This document shows positions 21,965 through 34,388 of a stretch of 64,000 nucleotides of DNA, piece by piece (positions within the stretch are counted from its first letter, which is position 1; the number at the start of each line of letters is the position of its first letter). This DNA is from Gnetum montanum. Lineage: Eukaryota > Streptophyta > Gnetopsida > Gnetales > Gnetaceae. The stretch lies in NCBI GenBank assembly GCA_015680685.1, contig MNCI01023529.1:180425-244424 (forward strand), read 5' to 3'. Below the pieces are notes generated by a model. That model was not told the origin of the DNA, did not search any database, and saw nothing but the letters and a program-made list of their open reading frames with translations. A program made the position numbers and the translations under genes.

Positions 21965-24900
21965 AGGTGGATCTCTTGATGGATGGGTGAAGAGATGACC
22001 TATAACTAGGCTAGCCAGGACCTTCACAAGATCAAGTTGAACCTAGGCATCTCTTTGATGATAATGAACTTAAAAATTGTGGGGAATTTCTCCCCTACCA
22101 TGAAAGCTATTATGACCATTCCCTTCATGACAACATGTGATCTATTAAAGGATTTTAGGCACATCATTTTGGTTAGCTTAATTTGATCAGTGAGATCAAT
22201 TTTGTCAACGATTGGGAATGGGATGACATTGGTCATCACCCTTGTCATCAACATGCATCCTATAGATTCTACACTACCCTATGTGAATGGTTATGAACAT
22301 TGGTGCACTAGTAACATGACCCTTTTCAAGATCAACATTAACTATCTCATCATGAAACATCATGGGTGTTGAACTTGATTCTTGAGTTGTAGGGGGAAGC
22401 ATCATAGTGTGAATGGCTTCTTCATCTACTGGAATGTCTTCCTTGACAAGAATAGAGGTCAACATATGGAATAATGTTTCAACATGTGAGTAGAGGAGGT
22501 CATCACCAAGTTATACAGGCTTAGAGTTATGCTTTTTTTTTATCTTAGAGCCTACTTGACCTATACTAGTGCATCTAGGAAGTCTTTTCTACTATCTACT
22601 ATTTTGTTAGCCCTTACTTCCTTCATGTAGCCTAAGAGATGGATCTCCCAGGGAGGTGATTTAGACTTCACTTGTATGGCCATCTTCCAAGTCTTAGTAC
22701 TCAGTTGTTGGTTTCTTGCACTTACATTGATGTTCTAAGACGATGAGGGAATGGGGATGGTAGACAAGGGGACAGGCTTAGGAGGACCTAACTCCATATG
22801 TTCCCTAATCATATTGTTGGTGAGATGCTTGTTAGGCCTCCTGGGTTGTAGCTTATATTTTCTATCATTGTGTGTAGGATGCAGCTTTGGATAGGTAGGG
22901 TGTGATGCAGTTCCCACCACTAGACCTTGAGTAGGTAAGGGATCTACACACTATAGCATCCTAATGACAAAGGGTGTTTGGCTTGCTATCACAGCAATGT
23001 GCTATGGGTACCTAACCATAAAGGGTGTCATGGGCACTCAAGGTGGTACTCTGATGATAAAAGAAGATTGCAGACTAGTTGATGCTAAGGCCCCAATGTT
23101 ACTAGAGAGCACACAAATCAAAAATGGTTCATGTGCCAGTTCTGTGTCATCATCAACGTTGATGACATTGATAATGTAGCATACATTGCTAGTGTTAAGA
23201 GGATCTTGTAGACCTTCATTGATTGGTTTTGTAGGTGCACACAATTACTGTCATCAATGATCAAGTTACCCTAATTGATCATGCACTAAATGTCATCCTT
23301 TAAGGCCAAGAAATAATCCATATCATGGCCATGCAGTTGGTGATAGTTACAAACTAGTCCAAATTGAAATTTTTAGGGATTGAGGGATCATCTAGCATGG
23401 CTACTAAGGGGTCTTTGAGGACCTCACAGTATCACTAATGGTGCTTGTGAGTGTCCTTAGACATCTACTTGTGCTGGATGTACCCAACACAAAGAAGCTA
23501 GCCAAAAAGCTCAAATAGCTTAATGGGTAGCGGGGTATACTTTAAGTGATCATTGTGCTCAAAGTTTGGCCTTGGGGCAACTTGCCCAGTGATGATCAAT
23601 GGTGCAAACTAGTTGGTTCCCATAGCACCAAAGCTAGATGATTTGTTGTTGTTGGTCAAGGCCTTAGGTGCCTTGGCCGTTGGTTTAGCATTGTTGGGCT
23701 TAGCCTCATCGACCACCACTATAATGGTTTTGGTTGCCTTACCATTTTCCATGTTCCTCTTGGCATGTGCATTCTTGTAGGCCACATAGGTCAAGTCCTT
23801 ATTGGCCTCCACCATGTCTTGGATGCTCTTTGTTTGAGCAAAGGCTTGGCTTAGGGAGTGTAGAGCTAGATAGCCAGAAGGTGGGTCTCTGCTATTGACT
23901 TGTGTATTTTGTTGAGTGTAGTTTCCCAATGTAGAATGAACTTTTTCATGGGCTCTACAGGGCTTGCCTGATCTCCATCAATTGATCTAGGGTGGCTTTA
24001 GGCTTCAAGTTGTACTTGAAGTGAGTCAGAAATTGGTTAATCAATTCTTCCAAGTTTTGAAATGGAAGCCCTAGGAAGTGCATGGTACCAATCAAGTGCC
24101 TTACTGGTTACAGAAATGGAAAAGACATAGATGATCGCATGTAGCCATGCTTGTAAGAGTAGGAATTTAGAGTATAAATTCATGAGATGGGCATTAGGAT
24201 CCCCCTCACCATTATATTTGGTTAATTGGGAAAGCTAGACCCTTGGAGGAAAGGTTAGTGATCGGACTACAGGACTAATGGGGTCATCCTAGTAAAAGTC
24301 CATCACTTCGATCATTTCAAAGTTAGCAACTTTAGGCTACTTAACTCCTTTAGTTAATGTTTGGATGAGCTGGAATTCTTGGTCCAAACTAGGGGTAGAT
24401 GTAATGGGTTGCACTGGTTGCACTGCTTGTTATGTTGTTTGAGCATGTGGGATGCTTGTTGCATGTGCTACTATGTGTATTGTTGCATGTGCGGCCACTA
24501 TGCCATAGGCACAAAGGCTGGGATCCACCATGTGGTTGTGGCTTGGGTTGTTGTGGGAGGTGCCAATGAGATAGATGGGACAAAGGACACTTGGCTCATG
24601 TGTGGTTCAGAGAAGGGCATCGTGTGCATGTATGGCTATGTTGGCATCATAGATGTCGACATGGAAGACTATGCGTACTGGGCTAGGATGATGAAGGTAA
24701 GGGTGGAAAATGGTCCCACACCTTGGTGTACTTGCAATACTTGGTGGCTTATCACCACAGGCATGAACCTAGAAGGTGAGAGTGATGGTGCTACCTCAAA
24801 GAAGGTAGATAACTAGGACTAGTATAAGAGGAAACTAGAAACAAGCTATTGGACAGAGGTGTAAAAAAGGTTCTTACTTTTCAAACAAGCCTCAAATTCA

Positions 24901-25304
24901 TCTTGCCCATCCTATAAGGGCTGATCATAGTTTGTTGCTGCATCATGCTCATTAGGCCCACTCATTCTAATGAGTTGGTCTAGTAACCACCAAAAGTTGT
25001 TAATAATTGGAACAAAAATGTTAGGTGTAGGGAGGAATTCCTTCCTATTTCGATGTATAATCTCAAAGCTTTTCTTAGCATCTAGTTCTTGGTAGTCTAG
25101 GGATAGATCCACTTGATGTTTTGCATAAATAAAGTTGTATTTTTGATCATCGAGCACCATGTGCTTAGGCAGTTGATTACATAGTCTAAGTGACTACTAT
25201 TGTGCCAGTGCAGGATTGGGTGGGAGATCAATCTCTACTATTTGCTAGATAGGATGGGTAACCTTCGTGCTTAGAGTAAAGGTTGAAGGTTGTGTGGGAT
25301 TCAT
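21965..25304 (-). pseudogene. gag-pro: C1 gag-protease
   Basis: Starts at ATG 25304-25302 (MNPTQPSTFTL); C2 and C3 start alike. An N-terminal domain (YNFIYAKHQV, EIIHRNRKEF) is shared by C1, C2, C3 and E. The capsid-like Retrotrans_gag region is around 24330-23600 (LTKYNGEGDPNAHL, then SKALDWYHALPR). A decayed zinc knuckle CNYHQLHGHDMDY near 23350 has lost its last cysteine. A protease-like domain near 22250-21965 reads MTNVIPFPIVDKIDLTD, without a clean DTG/DGG active site, and is cut at 21965 by the unique segment. Multiple stops. Confidence 0.7.
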
Positions 25305-27542
25305 GCTACTATGTTATGCAAAAATGTAATAAATGATAGTGCTAAATTGAAAATGATCAAGTGCAAAGAACATTGGAAAAAAAACTAAGTAAACAATTGC
25401 TAAAAAATTGTGAAAACATGTCAAAAATGGCTAACTCTGGAAATGTTGCTAAAAATGACAAACTTTGGTGTTATGCTCACTATGCTGGAGGCTACTATTC
25501 TCTCACTGAGAACCTATTACACTCTCTAGAGCATCTAGAGTTTCAAACGCAATGGATACGCTTGGGCTTTTGTCCTATGGGGTTTTAGGAAAACCAACAA
25601 CTAGGACCAATTTATACCAATCAACTCATAGATAACTCCTAAGCTAGCCTAGGATCTAGCTACTGTCATGGAAGGTCCACAAGGGTGTTACATCTATGCT
25701 AGCTCAAAACTAGTAATGAAGGTTTAGAAAGAATGTGGGACTACAACTGAATGCAGAAGGAATGGTGGGCCCTCCCTCTATCACAAAAAAACTATGATGA
25801 CTAGAAATGTCAATGGTTGGGACACTGAGAGGTTAGAAGACATACAACTTAACCCTAAGTCTATGTGAGGGCCGTGTTGGAAACAAAGACAAGGTGCCCT
25901 AAATGGTCTTGTTGTTTGAATAGGGACTTACAAGGTGTTAGAATGAGAGCATGCAGAATCCTGGTGGGCATTGGGGCTAACCAAGCCAGAGTGTAGTAGG
26001 GTGTCCAAGCCCAAGAACATGCAAATGTGTATGAAATAGCCAGAAAACATAAGTGCTATGCTAAATTCTAAAGAAAAAAGTGCTTGAAAATGCAATAAAA
26101 CTTGAGAATGGAAGTGCACCACCCCAAACATGGGAGCATAGAAATTTTAGGAAAAGAGGTGAGAGTGGTACACGATGTACAGGTAGGCACCATTGTAGCA
26201 TAGTAGTGTAGTCATAGTCTTTAAGGCATTCAGGCTATGAAATTGATGATTGCTATGGGGACTACACCTGTCAGGTTGGCTACTATGGTGTTCCATGGGC
26301 AAAGTGATGAACTTCATGCTAAATGGCATGCACTAGTGGTTCAACAGGATCCTGGAGTGTGCCAAAGTGCTAAGTGTGCTCAGGTACAAGAGTGCCAAAG
26401 GATGCTAAAACTGCCAAGATGCCTAATGCCCTTTTGATTTTCCAACCCCTAAAATGTTGAGCTCAAGGGTATTTATAGGGTTAGGGTTAGCATGAAATGT
26501 AGATTGGGTGCCATGTGGTATGATGGTAGGTGGGGCTAAACTAGATCTAGCTATGCTCCCTTGAGAGTAGCAAGTGCTATGCTCTAGTGTACTCCAATGA
26601 ATCCCTAGAGATTGCTGAACTATGGCTACGCTACCAAGACTGCATGTGCCAAAGTTTGATGACCACAATGTACCTACAAACAATGTAAGAATAGTTCAAC
26701 TTGGAGGCTAAGCTCCAGGACTACATCTTCCCCTCTTTCAAGTAGGTTCAAGCATAGGTACAATTCAGGGGACCAATAGGAAATGTGAAAGAAATACAAA
26801 TTGTTGATCTTACTTCTTAGAGGAATGTTGGAGTTGAGATGAAGGCTGATGCTAAGCTCTAGAGGCTTTTGGAGGCTATCAGAGGCTTCTTTGCAACGCT
26901 ATTCTAGCTATGCTGTGGAGTGTAGCACAACACTTAGTTAAATTTTTCAAAATTGAATGTCTAGCACTAGCTATGATCTAGAGCATAGTAGGAATACTTA
27001 GAAAACTTTAACTGAATTTGTAGTTTTCCTTCATGCTACACTAGCTACGCTCTGGGGCATAGTAGGAGAAGTAGCCTTAGAAATTAGAAAATATGTCAAA
27101 CTATTCCTCCATTTTGAGCTATCTTAATAGCTACTAGCTTGACACTTAGGCAAACTACCCATTGGAATATGTGCTACATTGGCTATGCTCTAGAGTATAG
27201 TAGAGCATAGCAACCCCAGGAGTTACAAAATTTGCAAAACTATTTCTTCCATCCCAAACCATCCTGACAATTTCTGACTTGGCACTTGAGCAAACTAACC
27301 ATAGAAATGTATGCTATGCTAGCTACACTCTAGAGCGTAGTAGGTAGAGTGAGAGTGTAGCATAACACTTAGAAATATTTTTGTGCAACTGCTATTGACA
27401 CTTAGAAAATCTTACAAAATAGGCCCTGTGATGCATGCTACACTGGGGAGTGTAGCACCAATAGTTAGAAGAATTTGTCAAGTTTTGACACTTAGAAAAA
27501 TTTGCAGTTAAAGTGTTAAAGGCCAAAATTGGTTGTGTTTCA
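25305..27542 (-). repeat. C1 5' LTR plus leader
   Basis: The right end is TGAAACACAACC on the minus strand at 27542. U3 contains GCTATGCTCTAGAG-type palindromic units with CACTTAGAAAATTT spacers. TATAAATA lies at 26470-26478. The left side joins the gag leader with no sharp boundary visible, so LTR end and primer-binding site are not placed. The matching regions in C2 (34389-36460) and C3 (37590-39757) align throughout. Confidence 0.7.
26470..26478 (-). promoter_or_regulatory. TATA box of C1 LTR
   Basis: The minus strand reads CCCTATAAATACCC, at the same place as in B, C2 and C3. Confidence 0.6.
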
Positions 27543-29873
27543 CCATCAAGGTGATATTGGGAAGAGGCTAGGAACCTTTTAATCTCACAAAGGCATACTT
27601 GTTAAGAACATGCAAGTGCTTTTGGTCCATGAGCTTTACCATCTCTTTCATGCTCATGCATTTTCAAAGCTGCTCTTCCAAGGGAAAATCCTTGGGTTGG
27701 AGTAGGCTAGAGTGATGAGGGACATGTTGGAGGAGGGCATGAGGTACAATCAGACCTCTCACACTGCTAGCAGCTTGCATGACGAGATCGTCAAGTTTCA
27801 CCACAACCTCCAAGCAAGGTCGCATGTACACTTCACATTTTTTGTAAGATGCCTACGAAGGTTTGTGGAGTTTTTGGTGGTTTGCAAGGATGGATGATGG
27901 ATGGTGTAGGACTGCACATAGCTCTTGAAGCTATGGGTCAAGCACTTGTTTATTATAACATGAGCACAGGACCCCTCAAAGGTGATAAGTGAGTCATTTT
28001 CTGTAATGACAAAAGGTAACTTGGGGTCATCTCAATACTTGCATGATAGTGTAGGTGAACCCCCCACCGGCTAGTATTGGGAATGTGGCCAAGGTAGAGC
28101 ATTACATTACCAAGATAGTGGGACCATCTAAGATGAAGATTAAGAGGCCACATCCCATAGAGGAGCTTACATGGAAGGTCAAAAAGGCAGGCGGCAAGAA
28201 GATTGGCCTAAAGTTTCGCAACTTGCACATGAATTTTGCAAGTTATTATGAGTTATTGGATGCATTTTTTGCATTTTATGTGTTTATATTTTTATGTATT
28301 TTTTATGCTATGCTATATTATATTATGGTAATCTATTATAGTAAGTGTTAAAATGCTAGTCTTGACATGTGTGTGAATTGTCAAAACTAGGTGAGAGGGT
28401 TGCCGAGGTAGTGGTAGAGGCAATAGCAAAGGAGGTCCCTCCTTAAATTAAGGAGGGAGAGGCACAAGAGGAAGAATTACATGAGCCTACAGAAGTCCTC
28501 TAATAGTTGGAGGAGGAGGGACTACTTCACCCTAATGGTGATGATTTTGATAGCCTTGTTAATGGTGTGTAGCTAGGCATTGCCATTTGTTACTACTCTC
28601 TTTCTTATCTTACATCTTTGGCTATTTGATTGTTGCTAAATGTGTTTACATTGCAGCCATAGATGCACCTTCCAATGGTTTGACATCCAGCTCTACCTAC
28701 CACATGGGGCCATGGGTAGAGGCACTTGACAAGGTCACATTCATAGAAGGTTTGGTTGAGGACATGGTGGACTACCTATAGTAGGCAGATCCCGATCTCA
28801 GTATGCTTGTGATGTTACTTTTCTTGTCTTGCATTACCAATTTGAAACTTAGTCTTTAGCTAATGTTATTTTACTATTATATGCCAACAGGTTCTAAGCT
28901 TCGTTGGGATCTGAGCAGGGTGGCCAAGTTGGATACCATCCTCAAGTTTTCCCTTGAAGTAGAGCAAGTGCCCCATTGCATGTATGAGGTAGCAAGTATG
29001 CACTTTAATGTGTGAAAGCATTATGGGTTTGCAGGTGCACTAACAAGTACCTATGGAAGTGAGTGCATGAGCTCTAGGACAAGGCAGTGAGCTAGGATGC
29101 TAAGATGCAGGACTTTCAGTCTTGTTACAATTTCCTTGTAGCTTGTGCACAAGGGGATAGTACCTAGCGGATAGTTGAGATTGACTATGCCAAGTACTGG
29201 TTAGCAATTTTGGGCAAAAATGAGGCAACTAGAGAGATTTTTGAGTAGAGGTTGTAGATGAACTTGCTAGCCTGAAGAAACCAAGATTGGAAGGATTATA
29301 ACACAAAGGTGTGTTAGTGGGGGAAAACTTAAAAGAACAACAAGCACCACTACAAGAATGAGCGAAACATGTACCTTAAATGGTACAAGGAGGAGTCCAT
29401 TGAACATCATTACTATGATATGCTCCTTAAGATGATTAGTGAAATACAAGCTTAGGATTTTTTGTCTCCTCACATAGTGGTGAGTGGATCTCTAGAGAGG
29501 TAGATTATTGTGCCCTCATGAAAGGTTTCCTCTACCATGTTTTCAATGGAGCTACCCACATGGACCATTGTGGATAAAGGTAAGATCCTTATGGGTATTG
29601 ACTTTGGCTAGGAGGATTGGATGCGGCTATTAGAGGCTAAAATCCTCCAATGCTTAGAGGAGGTCCTTGATAGATTACCTTTAGAGATAGATGTCGTACC
29701 CTCTTAGGTTAGTTGTTTTATGCTTTGTGTGCTAGCTTTGCATGTCATGCATTCACTGATTGATTTGTTGTTTTGTATTGCTTTGAGAAGGCACTAGGTA
29801 ATGTCTCAGGTCCCAACAGAGTGGTAGAGGAAGAAGAAGAGGAGCCTCAACCCCCACTATACACCACTGGTTG
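27543..29873 (+). pseudogene. Opposite-strand multi-exon gene of C2 (copy 2), N-terminus cut
   Basis: Matches copy 1 from about 17820 onward, starting directly at the LTR end of C1, so its N-terminal part was separated by that insertion. Recognisable stretches are MLEEGMRYNQTSHTASSLHD (27718-27777), then a region ending in RSHVHFTFFVRCLRRF, and VGPSKMKIKRPHPIEEL near 28115-28165. The tail reads VVEEEEEEPQPPLYTTG before TGA near 29873, which copy 1 loses at the gap. The intron at 28801-28890 and an acceptor near 28654 (TTTACATTGCAG) match copy 1. Stops and frameshifts are present. Confidence 0.55.
28801..28890 (+). other. Candidate intron conserved in both copies (copy 2)
   Basis: GTATGCTTGTG donor, TATATGCCAACAG acceptor, 90 bases, between CCCGATCTCA and GTTCTAAGCTTCG. 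Equivalent to 19061-19141. Confidence 0.65.
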
Positions 29874-30089
29874 AGTAGTCCTAAATGTAATCCTACTATT
29901 GGGAAATTTTGCATTTTTTGATGATTTTTGCTGTATAATCATGTCATGTATTTTATTGATAGATTAATGAAGATGTAATAATAAACTATTTTCTGCTATG
30001 TGGTTTGCATATTATATAGAGTTTTGCATTATTTGCTAAGCATTGCATGCCAATACCATGATGGTTTGATGTGATTAGGTTCTTTGTGG

Positions 30090-30435
30090 GCCCCATGCTA
30101 GTTTAGGATTATGGTGGGAGGGTTGTTACTAGTTTTGGGCCATTTCAGGTTGCGGTAATTGCTAGTTTAAGGCCATTCTAGGCCGTGAATAAAGAGAAAA
30201 GGTGTTGCTATTTTTAGGCCATGGTAGGCAATAGTGATAGTTTTAGGTCTTTGAGGTGCTATTTTAAGGCCTTTGCAGGCCATAGTGATAGTTTTAGGCC
30301 ATTCTAGGCCAATGTAATGAGAGAAAAAGGATTTCTAGTTTTAGGTTGTAGTGGGTTGTATGCTAATTTAAGGCCTTTTTGAGCCATGGAAATGTGAGGA
30401 AGGTGGCTAGTTTTAGGCCATGATGGGCCATATAT
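30090..30435 (-). repeat. GGCCTAAAACT array after C2 protease
   Basis: About ten units of 30-36 bases; on the plus strand TAGTTTTAGGCCATGGTAGG and variants. It lies downstream of protease on the element strand, the position of the proposed Tat intron (compare 40618-40812 and 56421-56520). Confidence 0.8.
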
Positions 30436-30636
30436 ATTTTTTTGAAATTTTGAATTTTATGTATTTCAGTGTTTTTTTAATATGTAAGAAAACCAAAGGA
30501 AAATGCATTAAAAAAAGGAATGAATGCATAATAAAATGAATGATGCAAAACACAAGAAACCATGCAAAATGTAACTGGGGCATGCCAAAATTAGGGGTAA
30601 GTAGGCACCTAGTACTTTTTGGACTAAAGGGATGCC

Positions 30637-33600
30637 TTAGTCATGTAATTGCTTCCTAACCTGATGTGGGTTAGGGGGTGAATAGGGTCCAAGCAACATG
30701 AAGTGATATTTTCCTAAACCTTTGTCTATGATGCTGGAGGGTAACTCTGCCAAGACAACTTCCCCGGGAAGGTCATTGGCTTCTTTTGGTTCCTCGGGTG
30801 AGTCTATCGGACAAGGTTGATCCTCATTCTTCACTGGTGGTGTGTCATCGGGGAACTCTACCTGTATGTTAACATTGTTGATGGTTGGAGGGGTTGCATT
30901 TTCACCATATATGATCACTTCTCCACCTTCATATAGAAGGTGGATATCTTGGTAGATGGGTGAAGAGATGATCCATAATTGGGCTTGCCAAAGCCTTCCT
31001 ATGATTAGGTTGAACTCAGGCATCTTCTCAATGACAATGAATTCAGCTATAGTGGGGAACTGCTTCCTTGCCATGGAAGCTATTGTGACTATCCTTATGA
31101 CAATTCATGATCCATTAAAGGACTTTAAGAATGTTGTCTTTGTGGGTTTGATTTGGTCAGTGAGATCAAGTTTGTCAATGACTGGGAATGGGATGCCATT
31201 AGTTGCTACCTCATTATCGATGTGCACCTTGAAAATCTTGCATTATTCTATGTGGATTATTATGAACATTGGCATGGTGATGATCTAACCCTTTTTAGGA
31301 CATCTTTAATATCCTTGTTACGAAATGCTAGCGGCATTGAACTTGATTCCCATGGTGTAGGGGAAAGCATGATAGTATGGATGGCTTTTTCATCCACCAG
31401 GATGTCCTCCTTAATTGGAATGAAGATCAACGTGTGAACTAGTGCTTTGTGGTGAGAAGAAGAGGTCATGGCCAAGTCGTACAGGCTCAAGGTTGTGTTT
31501 TTTTATTTTAGAGCTTGTTTGACTTGTGCCAATGCATCTAGGAAATCCTTACCACTATTAGTTTCCTTATTGGCCTTCACCTCCTCCGTGTGACCTAGGA
31601 GATGGATCTCTCAAGGAGGAGATTTGAGCTTAGCTTATTTTTTCTACTTTTGAGCCTTAGTGCTTAGTTGTTAATTGCTCACAGTGGTTGTTTCAGCTGA
31701 TGTGGCCATAGTGACGGAAGACAAGGGAACAAGCTTAGGCAGACCTAGCTCCATGCATTCCCTAATCATTTTGTTAACAAGGCATGCATTGGGCCTCCCA
31801 AGCTACCACCTAGACTACCTATTATTGTATGTGGGATAAGGCTTTAGGTGCATAGGGCTTGATGTAGTCCTCATCACTAGATTCTGAGTAGGCAAGGAGT
31901 CTACATGTTGAGGCATCCTAATGACAAAGGATATCTGAGTTGTTGTTGTTGCAACATGCTATAGGGCCCTAACCACAAAGGATGTCATGGGTACCTAAGG
32001 TGGTGCTCTGATGACAAAAGCGGACCTCAAACTGGTTGATGTTGAGGAGGCCCTAGTGTTGCCAAAGGGCACATGAACCACAAATGGCTCTTGTGCCAAT
32101 ATCGAGTCATCCTGAATGTTGATGGCATTGATAACATAGCCTACACCACTTGTGTTGAGAGGATCTTTGTATACCTTCATTGATTGATTTTCCAAGAAAA
32201 ATAGGTCATTTGCATCAAGGAAAAATTCACCTCATTCAATCATGCATTTTATGTCATTCCATAAGGCCATGTAGAAATCCATGTCATGGCTAGGCAGTTG
32301 GTGGTAATGGAAAAACTATTCCAACTTGAAATATTTAGGAACTGGAGGCTTGTTTGGTATGGCAATTGATGGATCTCTGAGAAGCTTGTAGTAGGAATCA
32401 TGGTGCTTGCAAGCATCTTCAGACATCTACTTATACTAGATGTGCCCAACATTAAGAAGTTGACCTAAGAACTCTAATGGCTTGATGGGCAATGTTGTAT
32501 ACTTTGAAAGGTCCTTGTGCTCAAAGTTTGGCCTTGGGGTTACTTACCCCATGCCTATTGATGGTGCTGACTGATTGATCACTACAGTGCTAGAACTGGA
32601 TGCCTTGTTGTTGGTTGGGGTCTTGGGTGTCTTAGTAATTGGTTTAATGTTATTTGGCTTGGCCTCATTGGCCACCATTGCAAATATTATGGTTTCCTTA
32701 CCATTTTTCTTATCTTTCTTTGCATGTTCATTTTTGTAGGCCACATAGGCCAAGTCCTTACTAGCTTCCATTGCATCCTAAATGCTCTTTGTTTGAGAAA
32801 ATTCTTGGCTCAAGGAGTGCGGGGAAAGGTAGCACAGCTTCAACTTGATGAAGTCATTCACTACACCTTTGAAACTGGCCAGTAGGTGGGTTTCTGCAAT
32901 GGGCTCACAAATTTGATTGAGGATAGTGCTCCAGCGTTGGATGAATTTTTGCATGGGCTCTAAGTGGCCCTGCTTGATTTGTATTAGTTGATCCAACATT
33001 GCCTCAGGCTTCAAGTTGTACTTGAAGTAAGTGAGGAATTAACTAAGAAATTTCTCCAAAGAGGATATGGAGGCCTTGGGGAGCACATACTACCAATCCA
33101 GTGCCTGGATAATCAAGGACATGGCAAACACATGGGTGATTGCATGCATCCATGCTTGCAATAGAAGGCATTTAGAATGGAAGATCACTAGATGGGAGTT
33201 AGGGTTCCCTTCACCATCGTATTTAGTGAATTGGGGAAGTTGGACTCTAGGAGGTAGGGTTAGTGATGGGACTATAGGACTGATTGGGTCATCCTATTAA
33301 AACTCCATCACGTAGACTATTTTAGAGAAGGTGGCTTTAAGTCACTTAACTTCCTTGGTGAGCATTTGAATGAGCTAGAATGCTTGGTCCAAGCTCAAGG
33401 TGGGCGCAATAGGCTATTCTGATTATGGTACCCACTATGCTACTTGACTAATCCATAGCCCCACTATGGGTTGTGCAACCATGTGAGATGCTTGTTGTGC
33501 ATGCTATTGTGTGTACTACTATGTGTGCTATGCCATGGGCATAGAGGTTGGGATCCACCACTCAATCGTGGCTTATGCCATTATAGGGGATGCCAAAAAG

Positions 33601-34388
33601 AAAGGTAGAACATACAATGCCTAAGTTGGTGGCAGCTGGGACATCTGCATAGTGTGTACGTAAGGTTGCATGGGCATGATAGATGCTACTAGGAAGGATT
33701 GCACATACTATGCCAATGTCATGAAAGGAAGGGTGGTAGATGGTTCTACACCCTAATTCATGTGATGTACAAAGAGAGGGATGATAGATGGTCCTACATC
33801 TTGATGCACATGCACTTGATTACTTGCCACTACATGGTTTGACCTTAGATGTGATAATGAGGATGTAACTACCTAACAGAGGGTGGATGGCTAGGATTGT
33901 GAAGGGATGAAACTAGAGGTAGCTTGCTAGAAAGAGGCATAAAAGGAGTTCACATTCTCTGACTAGGCTTTGAACTCATCCTACCCATCTTGTATGGGCT
34001 CCTCATAGTTAATTATTTCATTGTGCTCATTCAACCCACTCAATCAAACAAGTTGTTCAAGTAGCCACTGAAAGGTCTTGGTGATCAAAATGAAATCATT
34101 AGGAGCAAAGAAGTACTTCCTCCTATTTTGGTGTATGATTTTGTAACCCCATTTGGCATCCATTTCTTGGTGGTTTAGGAATAGACCCACTTGGATTTTT
34201 TTGCAAATGAAGTTATATTTTTCGTTGTCGAGTGCCATGTACTTGGAAGCTTGGTTATGTATTTTGAGCAATTGCCTCTCTACCAAGGTGGATCCCCCAA
34301 CCCTAAGAAGATCAATTGTGATCTCTCGATGAATAGGTTGAACAATGACTACACTTAGGGAAGAGGTTGAGGGCTACTTAGGGTTCAT
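30637..34388 (-). pseudogene. gag-pro: C2 gag-protease
   Basis: Starts at ATG 34388 with the same N-terminus as C1. The N-terminal domain has YNFICKKIQVGLFLNHQEMD near 34200. The gag core near 33014-32780 includes MLDQLIQIKQGHLEPMQKF and VVNDFIKLKLCYL. The zinc knuckle near 32310 has lost both cysteines but keeps HYHQLPSHDMDF. The protease-like domain (about 31265-30840) reads VHIDNEVATNGIPFPVIDKL where Tat proteases have VDGGSAVNILP, then FNLIIGRLWQAQLWIISSP and YEGGEVIIYGE. The C-terminal 145 codons (31074-30637) are fully open. Other parts carry stops and frameshifts. Confidence 0.7.

Larger units (their letters stand above)
15300..27542 (-). mobile_element. Element C1: gag-protease retroelement with opposite-strand gene
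   Basis: Read on the minus strand: 5' LTR and leader (27542-25305), gag-protease (25304-21965), a unique insert and gap, the opposite-strand gene, then an LTR remnant (16424-15300). No RT or integrase is seen between its ends, although the gap could hide a little. Its right end abuts the interior of the C2 copy of the opposite-strand gene without a polypurine tract, so C1 is inserted in C2. The left end and target duplication are not resolved. Confidence 0.5.

Noticed and set aside
24361-24816. 151-codon plus-strand ORF
   Set aside because: It is the reverse strand of the C1 gag linker; its composition (Trp, Cys, Met rich) fits antisense of a proline/histidine/glutamine-rich region.
30090-30435. 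CRISPR-like array
   Set aside because: Unit spacing is regular but spacers are not unique, units are degenerate and the context is a plant retroelement.
30956-31437. Two overlapping plus-strand ORFs of 110 and 94 codons
   Set aside because: Antisense shadows of the C2 protease, which has recognisable family motifs.
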